Part shown: positions 8,615 through 17,420 of the stretch, one piece after another
Layout of the letters: each line of letters opens with the position of its first letter
Numbering within the stretch: the first letter of the stretch is position 1
Source of the DNA: Tenacibaculum piscium
Lineage (GTDB): Bacteria > Bacteroidota > Bacteroidia > Flavobacteriales > Flavobacteriaceae
Direction: 5' to 3'
DNA length: 64,000 nucleotides
NCBI RefSeq assembly: GCF_021390715.1
Contig: NZ_JAJGWT010000006.1
Span: forward strand, 102,061-166,060
Translations under genes and position numbers: made by a program
The notes under the pieces: generated by a model
Databases searched by the model: none
Told to the model about the DNA's origin: nothing
The model's input: only the letters and a program-made list of their open reading frames with translations

Positions 8615-10873
8615 ATGAAAATAAATATATTCGGTATTTTTATACTGATTTCTACTGTTGTCTTTTCTCAAAATGAATTTAAAGGCATGATTATGAACGA
8701 ACATAATCCAAAAAATAATTTAGGCGTTTACGGCGCAAGCGTTCACTGGTTAGACACAAGTGTAGGTGTTACCACTAACGAAAAAGGTTGGTTTACGATT
8801 CCGTATAAAAAATCATATAAAAAATTAGTCGTGAGTTTTGTCGGATTCAAAACCGATACAATTACGATTAATGCTACTAATAATTTAAAACCGATACATC
8901 ATTTTTTAACGGAAAATAGCACGTTAGAAGAAGTAACAATTAATTCTAAAAAAAAGGGAATTGAAAAATCATATTTTCATTCTCAAAATTTAGTAACGAT
9001 TAATAGTGAAGAATTATTAAAAGCGGCTTGCTGTAATTTGGCAGAAAGTTTTGAAACAAATCCATCAATTGACGTTAATTATTCGGATGCTTTAACAGGA
9101 ACAAAACAAATTCAAATGCTTGGATTAACTAGTCCATATTTGTTAATTACTCAAGAAAATATTCCTTCTATTCGAGGTGCATCACAGGCTTTTGGATTGT
9201 CTTTTACGCCAGGAACTTGGGTCGAAAGTATTCAAATAACTAAAGGAGCGGGGAGTGTTGTTAATGGTTTCGAAAGTATTTCAGGACAAATAAATACCGA
9301 ATTAGTAAAACCATTAACCGATGCTAAATTTTTTCTAAATACCTACGCATCCGCAGGAGGAAGGCTGGAACTCAATACACATTTCAACCAAAAAATAACA
9401 GATAAATGGCAAACAGGAATTTATATCCACGGAAATTCTAGAAATGAAAAATTTGATAAAAATAACGATGGTTTTTTAGATAATCCACTGGCAAAACAAG
9501 TGAATATCATGAATCGTTGGCAATATACAGATGCCCAAAAAGGTTGGATTAGTTTTATCAATTTTAGATATTTAGATGATGAAAAACAAGTAGGGCAGGT
9601 GGCTTTTAATCCTGATATACATAAAGGTTCAAGCACTTTTTGGGGAAGTGAAATTAAAACAAAACGCTTTGATACTTCGGCAAAAGTAGGCTATGTTTTC
9701 CCTGATTTACCGTTTCAAAGTATCGGATTTCAAGTGGCGTATAATAAACATAATCAAGATTCTTATTTTGGATTAAGGGATTATAATATTGAACATCAAA
9801 GTTTATTTTCTAGTATTATTTTTAATTCAATTATTAGCGATACTCGTAATAAATTTAAAACAGGAATCAATTTTACTTTTGATGCTTACGATGAGTTTGT
9901 GAAAATTTCCACGCCTCAAAATTTCAATAGAAATGAAAAATCCTTGGGAGCTTTCTTTGAATATGGGTATGATAATGCTGATAATTTAAGTATTACTGCG
10001 GGTTTAAGAGCGGATACGCATACGATATTAGGAACTTTTTTAACGCCACGTTTGCACGTTCGATATACGGCTTGGGAAAAAGGTGTTTTTAAAGCATCGA
10101 TAGGAAGAGGAAAAAGAAGTGCGAATATTTTTACAGAAAATCAACAATTTTTTGGTTCTTCAAGGCAATTAATTATTGATAAAAAAGGAAATGATACCTA
10201 TGGTTTAAACCCTGAAATTGCATGGAATTATGGCGTGTCATTTTTACAAGGCTATACATTATTTGATAAAAAAGGTGATGTAACATTCGATTTTTATCGA
10301 ACAGATTTTCAAAATCAAGTGGTTGTTGATTGGGAAAATCCGCAGGAAATAGCCTTTTATAATTTAGATGGAAAAAGCGTTGCAAATAGTTTTCAGTTAG
10401 AAATAAATCAAAATATAGTACCGCATTTAAATACGCGTTTTTCGTATAAATATTATGACGTAAACACCGATTTTAAATCAGGAAATTTAGCGAAACCATT
10501 GCAAGCAAAACATCGATTTTTTGCCAATATCTCCTACGAAACGCTTCAAAAAGAAAACCATGCACAGTGGAAATTCGACCTAACCTATAACTCGATTGGT
10601 GAACAACGCTTGCCTAATACAGTGTCAAATCCGAGTGCGTATCAACTGCCAAAATATTCGGAAAGCTACAATTTATTAAATACGCAAGTTACCAAAGTGT
10701 TTTCAAAAAAGTTTGAAATTTATGCAGGAGTAGAGAATATCACCGATTATACACAGAAAAATCCTATTCTTGGAAGTGAAAATCCGTTTGGAGAAAATTT
10801 TGATAGTACCATAATATACGCACCGATGTTTGGACGAAATTTTTATGCAGGATTGCGATTTAAAATAAAATAA
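8615..10873 (+). CDS. TonB-dependent outer-membrane receptor with vicinal cysteines in the plug
   Basis: A 752-residue outer-membrane beta-barrel transporter. A signal peptide (1-18) precedes a carboxypeptidase-D-like regulatory domain (about 20-95), a plug domain (about 125-230) and a barrel ending in an aromatic strand (NFYAGLRFKIK). The plug contains KAACCNLAESFETNPS with adjacent cysteines at 139-140. Flanking genes encode the HYC protein and an HMA protein, both with Cys pairs, so the cargo is likely a metal ion or complex, copper being the first candidate. This is not SusC-like: it is shorter and no SusD follows. Confidence 0.88.
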   Translation: MKINIFGIFILISTVVFSQNEFKGMIMNEHNPKNNLGVYGASVHWLDTSVGVTTNEKGWFTIPYKKSYKKLVVSFVGFKTDTITINATNNLKPIHHFLTENSTLEEVTINSKKKGIEKSYFHSQNLVTINSEELLKAACCNLAESFETNPSIDVNYSDALTGTKQIQMLGLTSPYLLITQENIPSIRGASQAFGLSFTPGTWVESIQITKGAGSVVNGFESISGQINTELVKPLTDAKFFLNTYASAGGRLELNTHFNQKITDKWQTGIYIHGNSRNEKFDKNNDGFLDNPLAKQVNIMNRWQYTDAQKGWISFINFRYLDDEKQVGQVAFNPDIHKGSSTFWGSEIKTKRFDTSAKVGYVFPDLPFQSIGFQVAYNKHNQDSYFGLRDYNIEHQSLFSSIIFNSIISDTRNKFKTGINFTFDAYDEFVKISTPQNFNRNEKSLGAFFEYGYDNADNLSITAGLRADTHTILGTFLTPRLHVRYTAWEKGVFKASIGRGKRSANIFTENQQFFGSSRQLIIDKKGNDTYGLNPEIAWNYGVSFLQGYTLFDKKGDVTFDFYRTDFQNQVVVDWENPQEIAFYNLDGKSVANSFQLEINQNIVPHLNTRFSYKYYDVNTDFKSGNLAKPLQAKHRFFANISYETLQKENHAQWKFDLTYNSIGEQRLPNTVSNPSAYQLPKYSESYNLLNTQVTKVFSKKFEIYAGVENITDYTQKNPILGSENPFGENFDSTIIYAPMFGRNFYAGLRFKIK

Positions 10874-10911
10874 TCATAATAAAATTAAACCCAAATTAAA
10901 CCAAAATAAAC

Positions 10912-11283
10912 ATGAAAAAAATAGCCATAATAATTACCGTTTTATTAATGAGTATCTCTTTATCAGCACAAAAAAAACAGAAAAATGCTAAAGTTTCTAT
11001 TCAAATTGACGGCGTTTGTAAAATGTGTAAAAATCGAATTGAAAAAGCAGCTTTAAATTGCAAAGGCGTGAAATATGCAAATTGGAATGTGAACACCCAC
11101 GAACTAAAATTAATTGTCGATAAACGAAAAACAAACGAACAAATTATTCAACAAAATATTGCCAATTCAGGACACGATTCTAAAGAAATTAAAGCAACTT
11201 CCGAAGCTTATGAAAGCCTGCATAATTGTTGTAAGTACAGGGATGAAGAAGTAAAAGAGGAACATAAAACAGTTGAAAAATAG
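10912..11283 (+). CDS. Exported heavy-metal-associated (HMA) domain protein
   Basis: A 123-residue protein with an N-terminal signal peptide (about 1-19) followed by an HMA ferredoxin-like fold. The metal-binding motif GVCKMC (Cys 36 and 39) occupies the usual loop. A second vicinal pair, HNCC (106-107), lies in the C-terminal tail. It starts 38 bases after the receptor gene and is probably in the same operon; a strong terminator follows. It probably binds a soft metal such as copper in the periplasm and may take it from or pass it to the receptor. Confidence 0.85.
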   Translation: MKKIAIIITVLLMSISLSAQKKQKNAKVSIQIDGVCKMCKNRIEKAALNCKGVKYANWNVNTHELKLIVDKRKTNEQIIQQNIANSGHDSKEIKATSEAYESLHNCCKYRDEEVKEEHKTVEK

Positions 11284-11331
11284 TACTACTTTTTTACTGA
11301 ATTATTTTTAAATTTTTAGAATAAAAACACT

Positions 11332-11362
11332 AAAACTCAAGTTTTAAACTTGAGTTTTTTTT
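11332..11362 (+). terminator. Terminator of the HYC-receptor-HMA operon
   Basis: A 13-bp perfect stem (11332-11344 with 11346-11358) is followed by a run of T residues, 48 bases after the HMA stop codon. Confidence 0.85.
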
Positions 11363-11495
11363 ATGATATAATTTATAATAACATCAAAAACAGATTAATT
11401 AACTATTAATTTTATGATAATAAAAGGCTAATTGTCAGTAGTTAATTGTGAGTTATTACTAAATTATTATTGTTTTTAAGTAACTTTCAAACGTT

Positions 11496-13583
11496 ATGAA
11501 AAAACTTAAAAACTATCTGCCATTTCATTTTTTAATCTGTGTGATTATTGGAGTTTTAACACAATATTACACGCATATTTGGCACTATAATTTTATATAT
11601 TTAGCAATTTTGATGCTTTTAATAACGGGCGTTTTATTGCTTTTTAAAAATAAAATAGCAAGTAAAATTTATTATACAATTACTACTTTTTTATTTTTCA
11701 TACTTCTTGGAATTTCGACTACTTTTTTAGATAATCCAAGAAATTTAAAAAATTATTATCAAGAACATCTTCGTGAAAATAGTGAAAATTCGGGTGCAAT
11801 ATTGCAAATTCACAAAGTTTTAAAATCGGGAAATTATGCCGATAAATATATTGCAAAGGTCATTCAAATTGATACGAAAAAAACAACAGGAAGTATTTTA
11901 GTAAATATCAATAAAGACAGTATTTCAACGCCTTTACAGGTTGATGAACGTCTTTTTATTGCGTCAGAATTTCAAAATATAAACATTGCTTTAAATCCTC
12001 ATCAATTTGATTATGCCGATTATTTGGCGAAAAAACACGTATATCAGCAAGTTTTTTTGAATCAAAATAATTATAAAAAAGTTCCAACAGCAAGGGTTTC
12101 TATTTATGGTTTATCTGCCGATTTTAGACGTAAAATTCAAACATCTTTAAAAAAATACGACTTTACTAAAAATGAATTGTCTGTAATAAATGCGCTTTTA
12201 CTAGGACAGCGAAAAAATATTTCTAAAAGTCTTATCGAAAGTTATACTGATGCGGGAGCGATTCATATTTTAGCGATTTCAGGATTGCATATTGGAATAA
12301 TTTTAATGATGCTAAATTATTTTTTAAGTCCGATCGAACACCTTAAAAACGGGCTACTTTTTAAAACAATATTACTCGTTATATTACTTTGGATGTTCGC
12401 TTTTATTGCAGGATTATCGGCATCGGTGGTTCGGGCAGTTACGATGTTTACCTTTGTAGCGATTGGCGATTCTTTTAAAAGGAAAAAAGTTGTTGAATTT
12501 TCATTAATAAGTTCGATGCTTTTTTTATTGTTGATACAACCATTATTTTTATTTGATGTCGGTTTTCAGTTGAGTTATTTGGCGGTTTTTGGAATTATTT
12601 GGGTACAACCGTTGTTATTTAATTTATGGAATCCGAAAGGGTGGTTTTTGAGTAAATTTTGGAGTTTATTAAGCGTTTCCATAACAGCACAAGTAGGAAT
12701 TTTGCCACTTATTTTGTATTATTTTCATCAATTTCCTGGATTGTTTTTTGTGTCAAATTTACTAATTATTCCTTTTTTAGGAGCAATTTTGATGGGCGGG
12801 ATTTTAACAATTACATTCGCATTGTTACATATATTACCAGCTTTTTTTGTTGATTTTTATGGATTCATAATTTCATTAATGAATGAAATTGTTACTTGGG
12901 TTGCCCAGCAAAAACAATTTTTATGGCAAGAAATCCCGATGTCATTTATACAAATGTTGGTTTGGTATTGCCTTATTGTTTTCACGTATCAACTGATTAT
13001 CAGTAAAAAAATGAAATCGCTTATTTTAGTACTTATTGCGATGATTTCCTTACAAATTGTTTTTATTTTTGATGAAAAAAAGCAACAAGAAACACGTGAA
13101 TTTATTGTTTTTCATAAAGGAAAAAGTACTTTATTAGGCATTCGAAATGGCGATAAGTTGCAAGTTTTTCACAATACAAATCACAATAAGAATCAAAAAA
13201 ATATAAAAACTAAAAAGAGTATAAATACTCAAGATTTAGAAATATCTGAAGAAAAAAATATAAAAGCGTATCAAATAAATGAAGGCGTAACTAGTAATTT
13301 TTCCTCAAAAATACCTGCTATTTTTTCTTTTTATTCGGATACAATTTTACTTGTTGATAGTTTAGGAATTTATGATATTTCGTTAAAAAAACCGATTGTA
13401 ATTTTACAAAATTCGCCTAAAATTAATTTAACTCGATTGTTAAAAAAACTAAATCCGAAGCAAATAATTGCTGACGGAAGTAATTATAAAAGCTATGTGA
13501 ATAGGTGGGAAGCTACTTGTAGTCAACAAAAAACTCCGTTTCATAGTACTCGAAAAAACGGAGCGTTTTATATCAAAAAATAA
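11496..13583 (+). CDS. comEC: ComEC/Rec2 family DNA-uptake channel protein
   Basis: A 695-residue inner-membrane protein related to the competence channel that passes single-stranded DNA into the cytoplasm. The N-terminal part has membrane segments and a DUF4131-like periplasmic region; the competence domain has the signature LLGQRKNISKSL and ILAISGLHIGI near residues 245-265, followed by many membrane helices. The C-terminal region corresponds to the beta-lactamase-like domain but lacks the metal-binding HxHxDH motif, as I recall is common in flavobacterial members. No other competence genes are in the window. It ends 5 bases from the convergent thioredoxin-like gene. Confidence 0.88.
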   Translation: MKKLKNYLPFHFLICVIIGVLTQYYTHIWHYNFIYLAILMLLITGVLLLFKNKIASKIYYTITTFLFFILLGISTTFLDNPRNLKNYYQEHLRENSENSGAILQIHKVLKSGNYADKYIAKVIQIDTKKTTGSILVNINKDSISTPLQVDERLFIASEFQNINIALNPHQFDYADYLAKKHVYQQVFLNQNNYKKVPTARVSIYGLSADFRRKIQTSLKKYDFTKNELSVINALLLGQRKNISKSLIESYTDAGAIHILAISGLHIGIILMMLNYFLSPIEHLKNGLLFKTILLVILLWMFAFIAGLSASVVRAVTMFTFVAIGDSFKRKKVVEFSLISSMLFLLLIQPLFLFDVGFQLSYLAVFGIIWVQPLLFNLWNPKGWFLSKFWSLLSVSITAQVGILPLILYYFHQFPGLFFVSNLLIIPFLGAILMGGILTITFALLHILPAFFVDFYGFIISLMNEIVTWVAQQKQFLWQEIPMSFIQMLVWYCLIVFTYQLIISKKMKSLILVLIAMISLQIVFIFDEKKQQETREFIVFHKGKSTLLGIRNGDKLQVFHNTNHNKNQKNIKTKKSINTQDLEISEEKNIKAYQINEGVTSNFSSKIPAIFSFYSDTILLVDSLGIYDISLKKPIVILQNSPKINLTRLLKKLNPKQIIADGSNYKSYVNRWEATCSQQKTPFHSTRKNGAFYIKK

Positions 13584-13588
13584 TAATT

Positions 13589-14116
13589 TTACATCGCACT
13601 TTTAAATTCTTTCTCAAAAGTTGTCCATTCTGTGGTTTTGTAATGGTCTTTCGTGAAGAAATTTATGATTTTTTCAAAACGTTGCTCGCTTAAATATCCG
13701 GGAACAGTTTGAATTAATCTTTTCTCTACATCAAAAAAAGCAGTAGAAGGATAACTCATTTGTCCTTTCATAATTTGGGCGGCTAATTCATGATACTTAA
13801 CGCGTCCTTGCTCGATATATTTATAAGTTTTACCGTTGAAGAAAATATCATCCTTTCCTTCGCCGTCCATTTTTACAGCGTAATAATGCTCATTAAGATA
13901 TTTTATAATACTATTATTTTCATAAGTTGTTTTATCCATTTTTTTGCACCAACCACACCAATCGGTGTATAAATCGACTAAAATAGGTTTCGGATTTTTG
14001 TCATTTTTAGCAATTGCTTGTTCAAAAGTTAGCCAATTAATTTTTTCTTGTGCCTGTACATTTATCGAAATAAATGCGATTATTACGAATAATGTCGTTA
14101 AAATTGTTTTTTTCAT
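13589..14116 (-). CDS. Exported thioredoxin-fold protein
   Basis: A 175-residue protein with a signal peptide (about 1-22) and a thioredoxin_7/DUF255-like fold. The redox motif WCGWCKKM with CGWC lies about residues 53-56, after LVDLYTD. It is expected to act as a periplasmic thiol reductase or oxidase. A -7 box lies 40 bases upstream, just after the terminator of the transporter operon, so it is its own unit. It converges on comEC with no visible terminator between them. Confidence 0.85.
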   Translation of the reverse strand: MKKTILTTLFVIIAFISINVQAQEKINWLTFEQAIAKNDKNPKPILVDLYTDWCGWCKKMDKTTYENNSIIKYLNEHYYAVKMDGEGKDDIFFNGKTYKYIEQGRVKYHELAAQIMKGQMSYPSTAFFDVEKRLIQTVPGYLSEQRFEKIINFFTKDHYKTTEWTTFEKEFKSAM

Positions 14117-14155
14117 GGTTGATAAATTTCAAAAAAAGTATCTCAATAAGTGTTC

Positions 14156-14163
14156 CAAATTTA
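14156..14163 (-). promoter_or_regulatory. Putative -7 box for the thioredoxin-like gene
   Basis: The minus strand reads TAAATTTG, matching TAnnTTTG, 40 bases upstream of the start codon and immediately downstream of the preceding operon's terminator. Confidence 0.5.
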
Positions 14164-14164
14164 C

Positions 14165-14212
14165 AAAAAAAACCTATCAATATTAATACTGTATTAATAT
14201 TGATAGGTTTTT
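14165..14212 (-). terminator. Terminator of the dipeptidyl peptidase-POT-POT operon
   Basis: A 22-bp perfect inverted repeat (14168-14189 with 14191-14212) with a T tract on the minus strand, 33 bases beyond the stop codon of the second transporter. Confidence 0.85.
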
Positions 14213-14244
14213 GAATTATTTTGACTTAATTTGTTGTAAATTAA

Positions 14245-16002
14245 TTATTTAACTCCGTGCATTAATTTTTTAATTACAGGACTTAAGGCTAAAATAATAA
14301 GCGCCGCAATAATTGGAACAATTGTGAAAATTAAGAAAAATGTAGATAAACTATATTCTTCTGCAATATTTTCAATTTCACCTCCAATAACCGCTGCTAC
14401 TTTATTTCCTATCGCAATGGCCAAATACCACATACCAAACATAAAAGCAATCATACGAGCAGGCACTAATTTTGATACGTATGCCAATCCGACAGGCGAT
14501 AAACAAAGTTCTCCTAAAGTGTGTAATAAATACGCTAAAATCAACCAAACCATACTTACTTTAACGCCCTCTTGCATTCCGTAAGAACCATACGCTAATA
14601 AACCAAAACCTGATGCCATAATAACTAAACCTAAAGCATATTTTCCCGTTACTGATGGATTGTATTTACTTTCCCACCATTTCGAAAATAAAGAAGCAAA
14701 AGCAATGATGAAAAATGAATTTAATACCGAAAACCATGATACGGTAATTTCAGAAATATCCGATGAAAATTCACGACCTAACATCCAAAGAGCAATTGCC
14801 CACATAAGGCTAAAACAGATTACTAGAACAATGTTTGAACCTGGTATTTTTTTAAAAGTCTTTTTCCAAAGGATAAATAATACATAGGTAATTATTGCTA
14901 ATGGAATTACAGTAATTAAAGCATTTATTGTATTGAATATTAATGCACTATTACCAGTTAAAACTCTATCGACATTATCTCTAGCAAATAATACTAATGA
15001 AGAAGCTCCTTGTTCAAAACTCATCCAAAAGAAAACCGTGAAAAAAGCAAAGATAATAAACGCAATCATTCGGTCTCTGATTACTCTAGTGTAACGACTA
15101 ATTCTGCTGATTACTAATACTAAAAATGCACCTAATCCTGCTAATACAGCAATGTATTGTCCTTCTAGGCTTCCCATTTTTAAAGCTGAAAACATATCAA
15201 AACCTGCAATTTTTGAAATTGGGTCATTTAAGGCATATCCTAAACCTAAGGTTCCTGAAATTGCGATTAAAATTTTATCAATTTTTGTAAAAGGATTTAA
15301 TTGCTCTTCTTCAGAACGATTTTTATTAATTTCAAGAGCTTCTGTTTCAGAAATAGCAACTGGTTTTGCACCAATTTGTCCGAATAAATTTCCTGACATC
15401 CAAAATTGGATAGTTCCTAAAAACATGAAAATTCCTGCTAATCCGAAACCATAATGCCAACCTACTTTTTCAGCTAAATATCCACATAATAACATTCCGA
15501 AAAATGCTCCTGCATTTACACCCATATAAAAAATGGTGTATGCACCATCTTTTTTATCGGGGCTTTTCTTATACATTTCAGAAATGATAGCCGTAATATT
15601 CGGTTTAAAAAAACCTGTTCCAATTACTAACAATCCTAATCCTGCGTATAATGAAATCTCGGTATCAAATGCCATTGCGGCATGTCCTAAAGTCATAATT
15701 AAAGATCCGATAACAACAGCTCCTCGATATCCTGTTAATTTATCAGCAACAACACCACCAATAATTGGGGTGATATATAATAACATGGCATACGTACCAA
15801 ATAAAGCTCCTGCATTTTCAGCAGACCAACCCCATCCTGGATTATCGGCACCAACAATAGCCATGGTTAAAAAATTTACCAATAACACACGCATTCCGTA
15901 AAATGAAAAACGTTCCCACATTTCCGTGAAAAACAACACAAACAATCCCGCAGGGTGTCCTAAAACTTTGTCTTCAAATAAATTTTCAATATCTGTATTC
16001 AT
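14245..16002 (-). CDS. POT/PTR family peptide:proton symporter (longer paralogue)
   Basis: A 585-residue major-facilitator protein of the proton-dependent oligopeptide transporter family, taking up di- and tripeptides across the inner membrane. The family motif EMWERFSFYGMR is near residue 27 (ExxER in helix 1), and the PTR2 signature region GTGFFKPNITAIISEMY is near residue 125. A large insertion relative to its neighbour (about residues 215-300) adds extra helices. It lies 55 bases after the second POT gene and shares its operon with a dipeptidyl peptidase. Confidence 0.93.
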   Translation of the reverse strand: MNTDIENLFEDKVLGHPAGLFVLFFTEMWERFSFYGMRVLLVNFLTMAIVGADNPGWGWSAENAGALFGTYAMLLYITPIIGGVVADKLTGYRGAVVIGSLIMTLGHAAMAFDTEISLYAGLGLLVIGTGFFKPNITAIISEMYKKSPDKKDGAYTIFYMGVNAGAFFGMLLCGYLAEKVGWHYGFGLAGIFMFLGTIQFWMSGNLFGQIGAKPVAISETEALEINKNRSEEEQLNPFTKIDKILIAISGTLGLGYALNDPISKIAGFDMFSALKMGSLEGQYIAVLAGLGAFLVLVISRISRYTRVIRDRMIAFIIFAFFTVFFWMSFEQGASSLVLFARDNVDRVLTGNSALIFNTINALITVIPLAIITYVLFILWKKTFKKIPGSNIVLVICFSLMWAIALWMLGREFSSDISEITVSWFSVLNSFFIIAFASLFSKWWESKYNPSVTGKYALGLVIMASGFGLLAYGSYGMQEGVKVSMVWLILAYLLHTLGELCLSPVGLAYVSKLVPARMIAFMFGMWYLAIAIGNKVAAVIGGEIENIAEEYSLSTFFLIFTIVPIIAALIILALSPVIKKLMHGVK

Positions 16003-16057
16003 CTTTTGTTATATAATTTTTATTTAAGCGATTCTTTATTGGTCGTGGTTAATTAAT

Positions 16058-17413
16058 TTAATGTTCTAAGGCTCTTTCGTTATCTTCAGCACCGTGTGTT
16101 AAGGCTTCTAATTTATTTCGGAAGACTAATACTAAAGCACCGAAAATCATACAAAAAACAGCGATTCCAGTAAAAATAGTACTTTCACCTAAGCTTTCTG
16201 CAGATTCTCCTAATAATCCTGCTAATTTATTTCCTAAACCTGTCATGGCAAAATAAACACCCATCATAATAGAAGCGTATTTTGTAGGTGATAATTTCGT
16301 GATAAACGATAATGCTACTGGAGAAATACACAATTCTCCTGTAGTATGAAGCATGTACGCCAATACTAACCAGTACATAGCAGAAGAACCTTCTTCGTTA
16401 AATTGAGCAACAGCACCTGTCATAAAAAAGAAACCTGCACCCATAATAATAAGTCCAATAATCATTTTAAATAATGATGTTGCTGTTTTCCCTTTTAGTT
16501 TTCTTTTCGCCCAAAAACCAGCAATTAAAGTTCCTAAAGTGATGATAAATAACGCATTTAAGGATTGAAACCAAGAAGCAGGAACTTCAAAGCCCATTAA
16601 CATTCTATTTGTTTTTTCTTTGGCATAAATATTCATCAATCCACCAGCTTGTTCAAAAGCTCCCCAGAAGATAATTACTAATAAAAAGGAAATAAATAAA
16701 ACAATAATTCTATCTTTTTCTATTTTAGTTAAAGGTTTGTCCATTAGTGCTTGTTCTGCTTTGTTTTCAGAACTTCCTAAAAAATTACCTACATGATTTA
16801 AATGTTTTTGACCTATAATATACTGTACCAAACCTAACGCCATTCCGATACCTGCAATTCCAAAACCATAATGCCATCCGTAAGTTTCTCCAACATATCC
16901 AACGACTAAAGCCGATATAAATGCACCGACATTAATTCCGATATAAAAAATAGTAAAACCTTTATCTCTTCTGATATCTCCTTGTTCATATAAACTTCCT
17001 ACCATGGTAGAAATATTGGGTTTTAATAAACCAACACCCGCGATAATTAATCCTAATCCTGTGTAGAAAGCCCACATTTGCTCAATTGCCAAAACACTAT
17101 GTCCGAGAACCAGTAAAATACCACCATATAATACTGATTTTTTTTGTCCTAAAAATTTATCAGCAATCCAACCTCCAGGAATTGACGCTACATATACGAG
17201 CATCGTGTACCAACCATATAATGACAACGCTTCTCCGTTGGTCCAACCTAATCCTGCGTTTTTATCAGTGGTTTGTGCAACTAAATATAATACCAAAATT
17301 GCCCTCATACCATAGTATGAAAAACGTTCCCACATTTCTGTGAAAAACAGCACATATAGCCCTATTGGGTGTCCGAATAATTCTTTTTGCGTACTAGATG
17401 CTGAATTTGTCAT
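16058..17413 (-). CDS. POT/PTR family peptide:proton symporter (shorter paralogue)
   Basis: A 451-residue POT transporter. It shows EMWERFSYYGMRAIL (ExxER motif) near residue 27 and GVGLLKPNISTMVGSLY near 127, with about 12 membrane helices. It begins 7 bases after the dipeptidyl peptidase stop codon, which strongly suggests cotranscription and uptake of the dipeptides released by that enzyme. The two transporters are clear paralogues and may differ in substrate preference. Confidence 0.93.
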   Translation of the reverse strand: MTNSASSTQKELFGHPIGLYVLFFTEMWERFSYYGMRAILVLYLVAQTTDKNAGLGWTNGEALSLYGWYTMLVYVASIPGGWIADKFLGQKKSVLYGGILLVLGHSVLAIEQMWAFYTGLGLIIAGVGLLKPNISTMVGSLYEQGDIRRDKGFTIFYIGINVGAFISALVVGYVGETYGWHYGFGIAGIGMALGLVQYIIGQKHLNHVGNFLGSSENKAEQALMDKPLTKIEKDRIIVLFISFLLVIIFWGAFEQAGGLMNIYAKEKTNRMLMGFEVPASWFQSLNALFIITLGTLIAGFWAKRKLKGKTATSLFKMIIGLIIMGAGFFFMTGAVAQFNEEGSSAMYWLVLAYMLHTTGELCISPVALSFITKLSPTKYASIMMGVYFAMTGLGNKLAGLLGESAESLGESTIFTGIAVFCMIFGALVLVFRNKLEALTHGAEDNERALEH

Positions 17414-17420
17414 ATGTTTC

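Noticed and set aside
14165..14212. The long hairpin as an attenuator of the thioredoxin-like gene
   Set aside because: A -7 box lies between the hairpin and the gene, so the hairpin is upstream of the probable transcription start and belongs to the transporter operon.
15152..15901. Plus-strand ORFs of about 100-120 codons inside the POT transporter gene
   Set aside because: They are antisense shadows of a membrane protein with strong family motifs on the minus strand.
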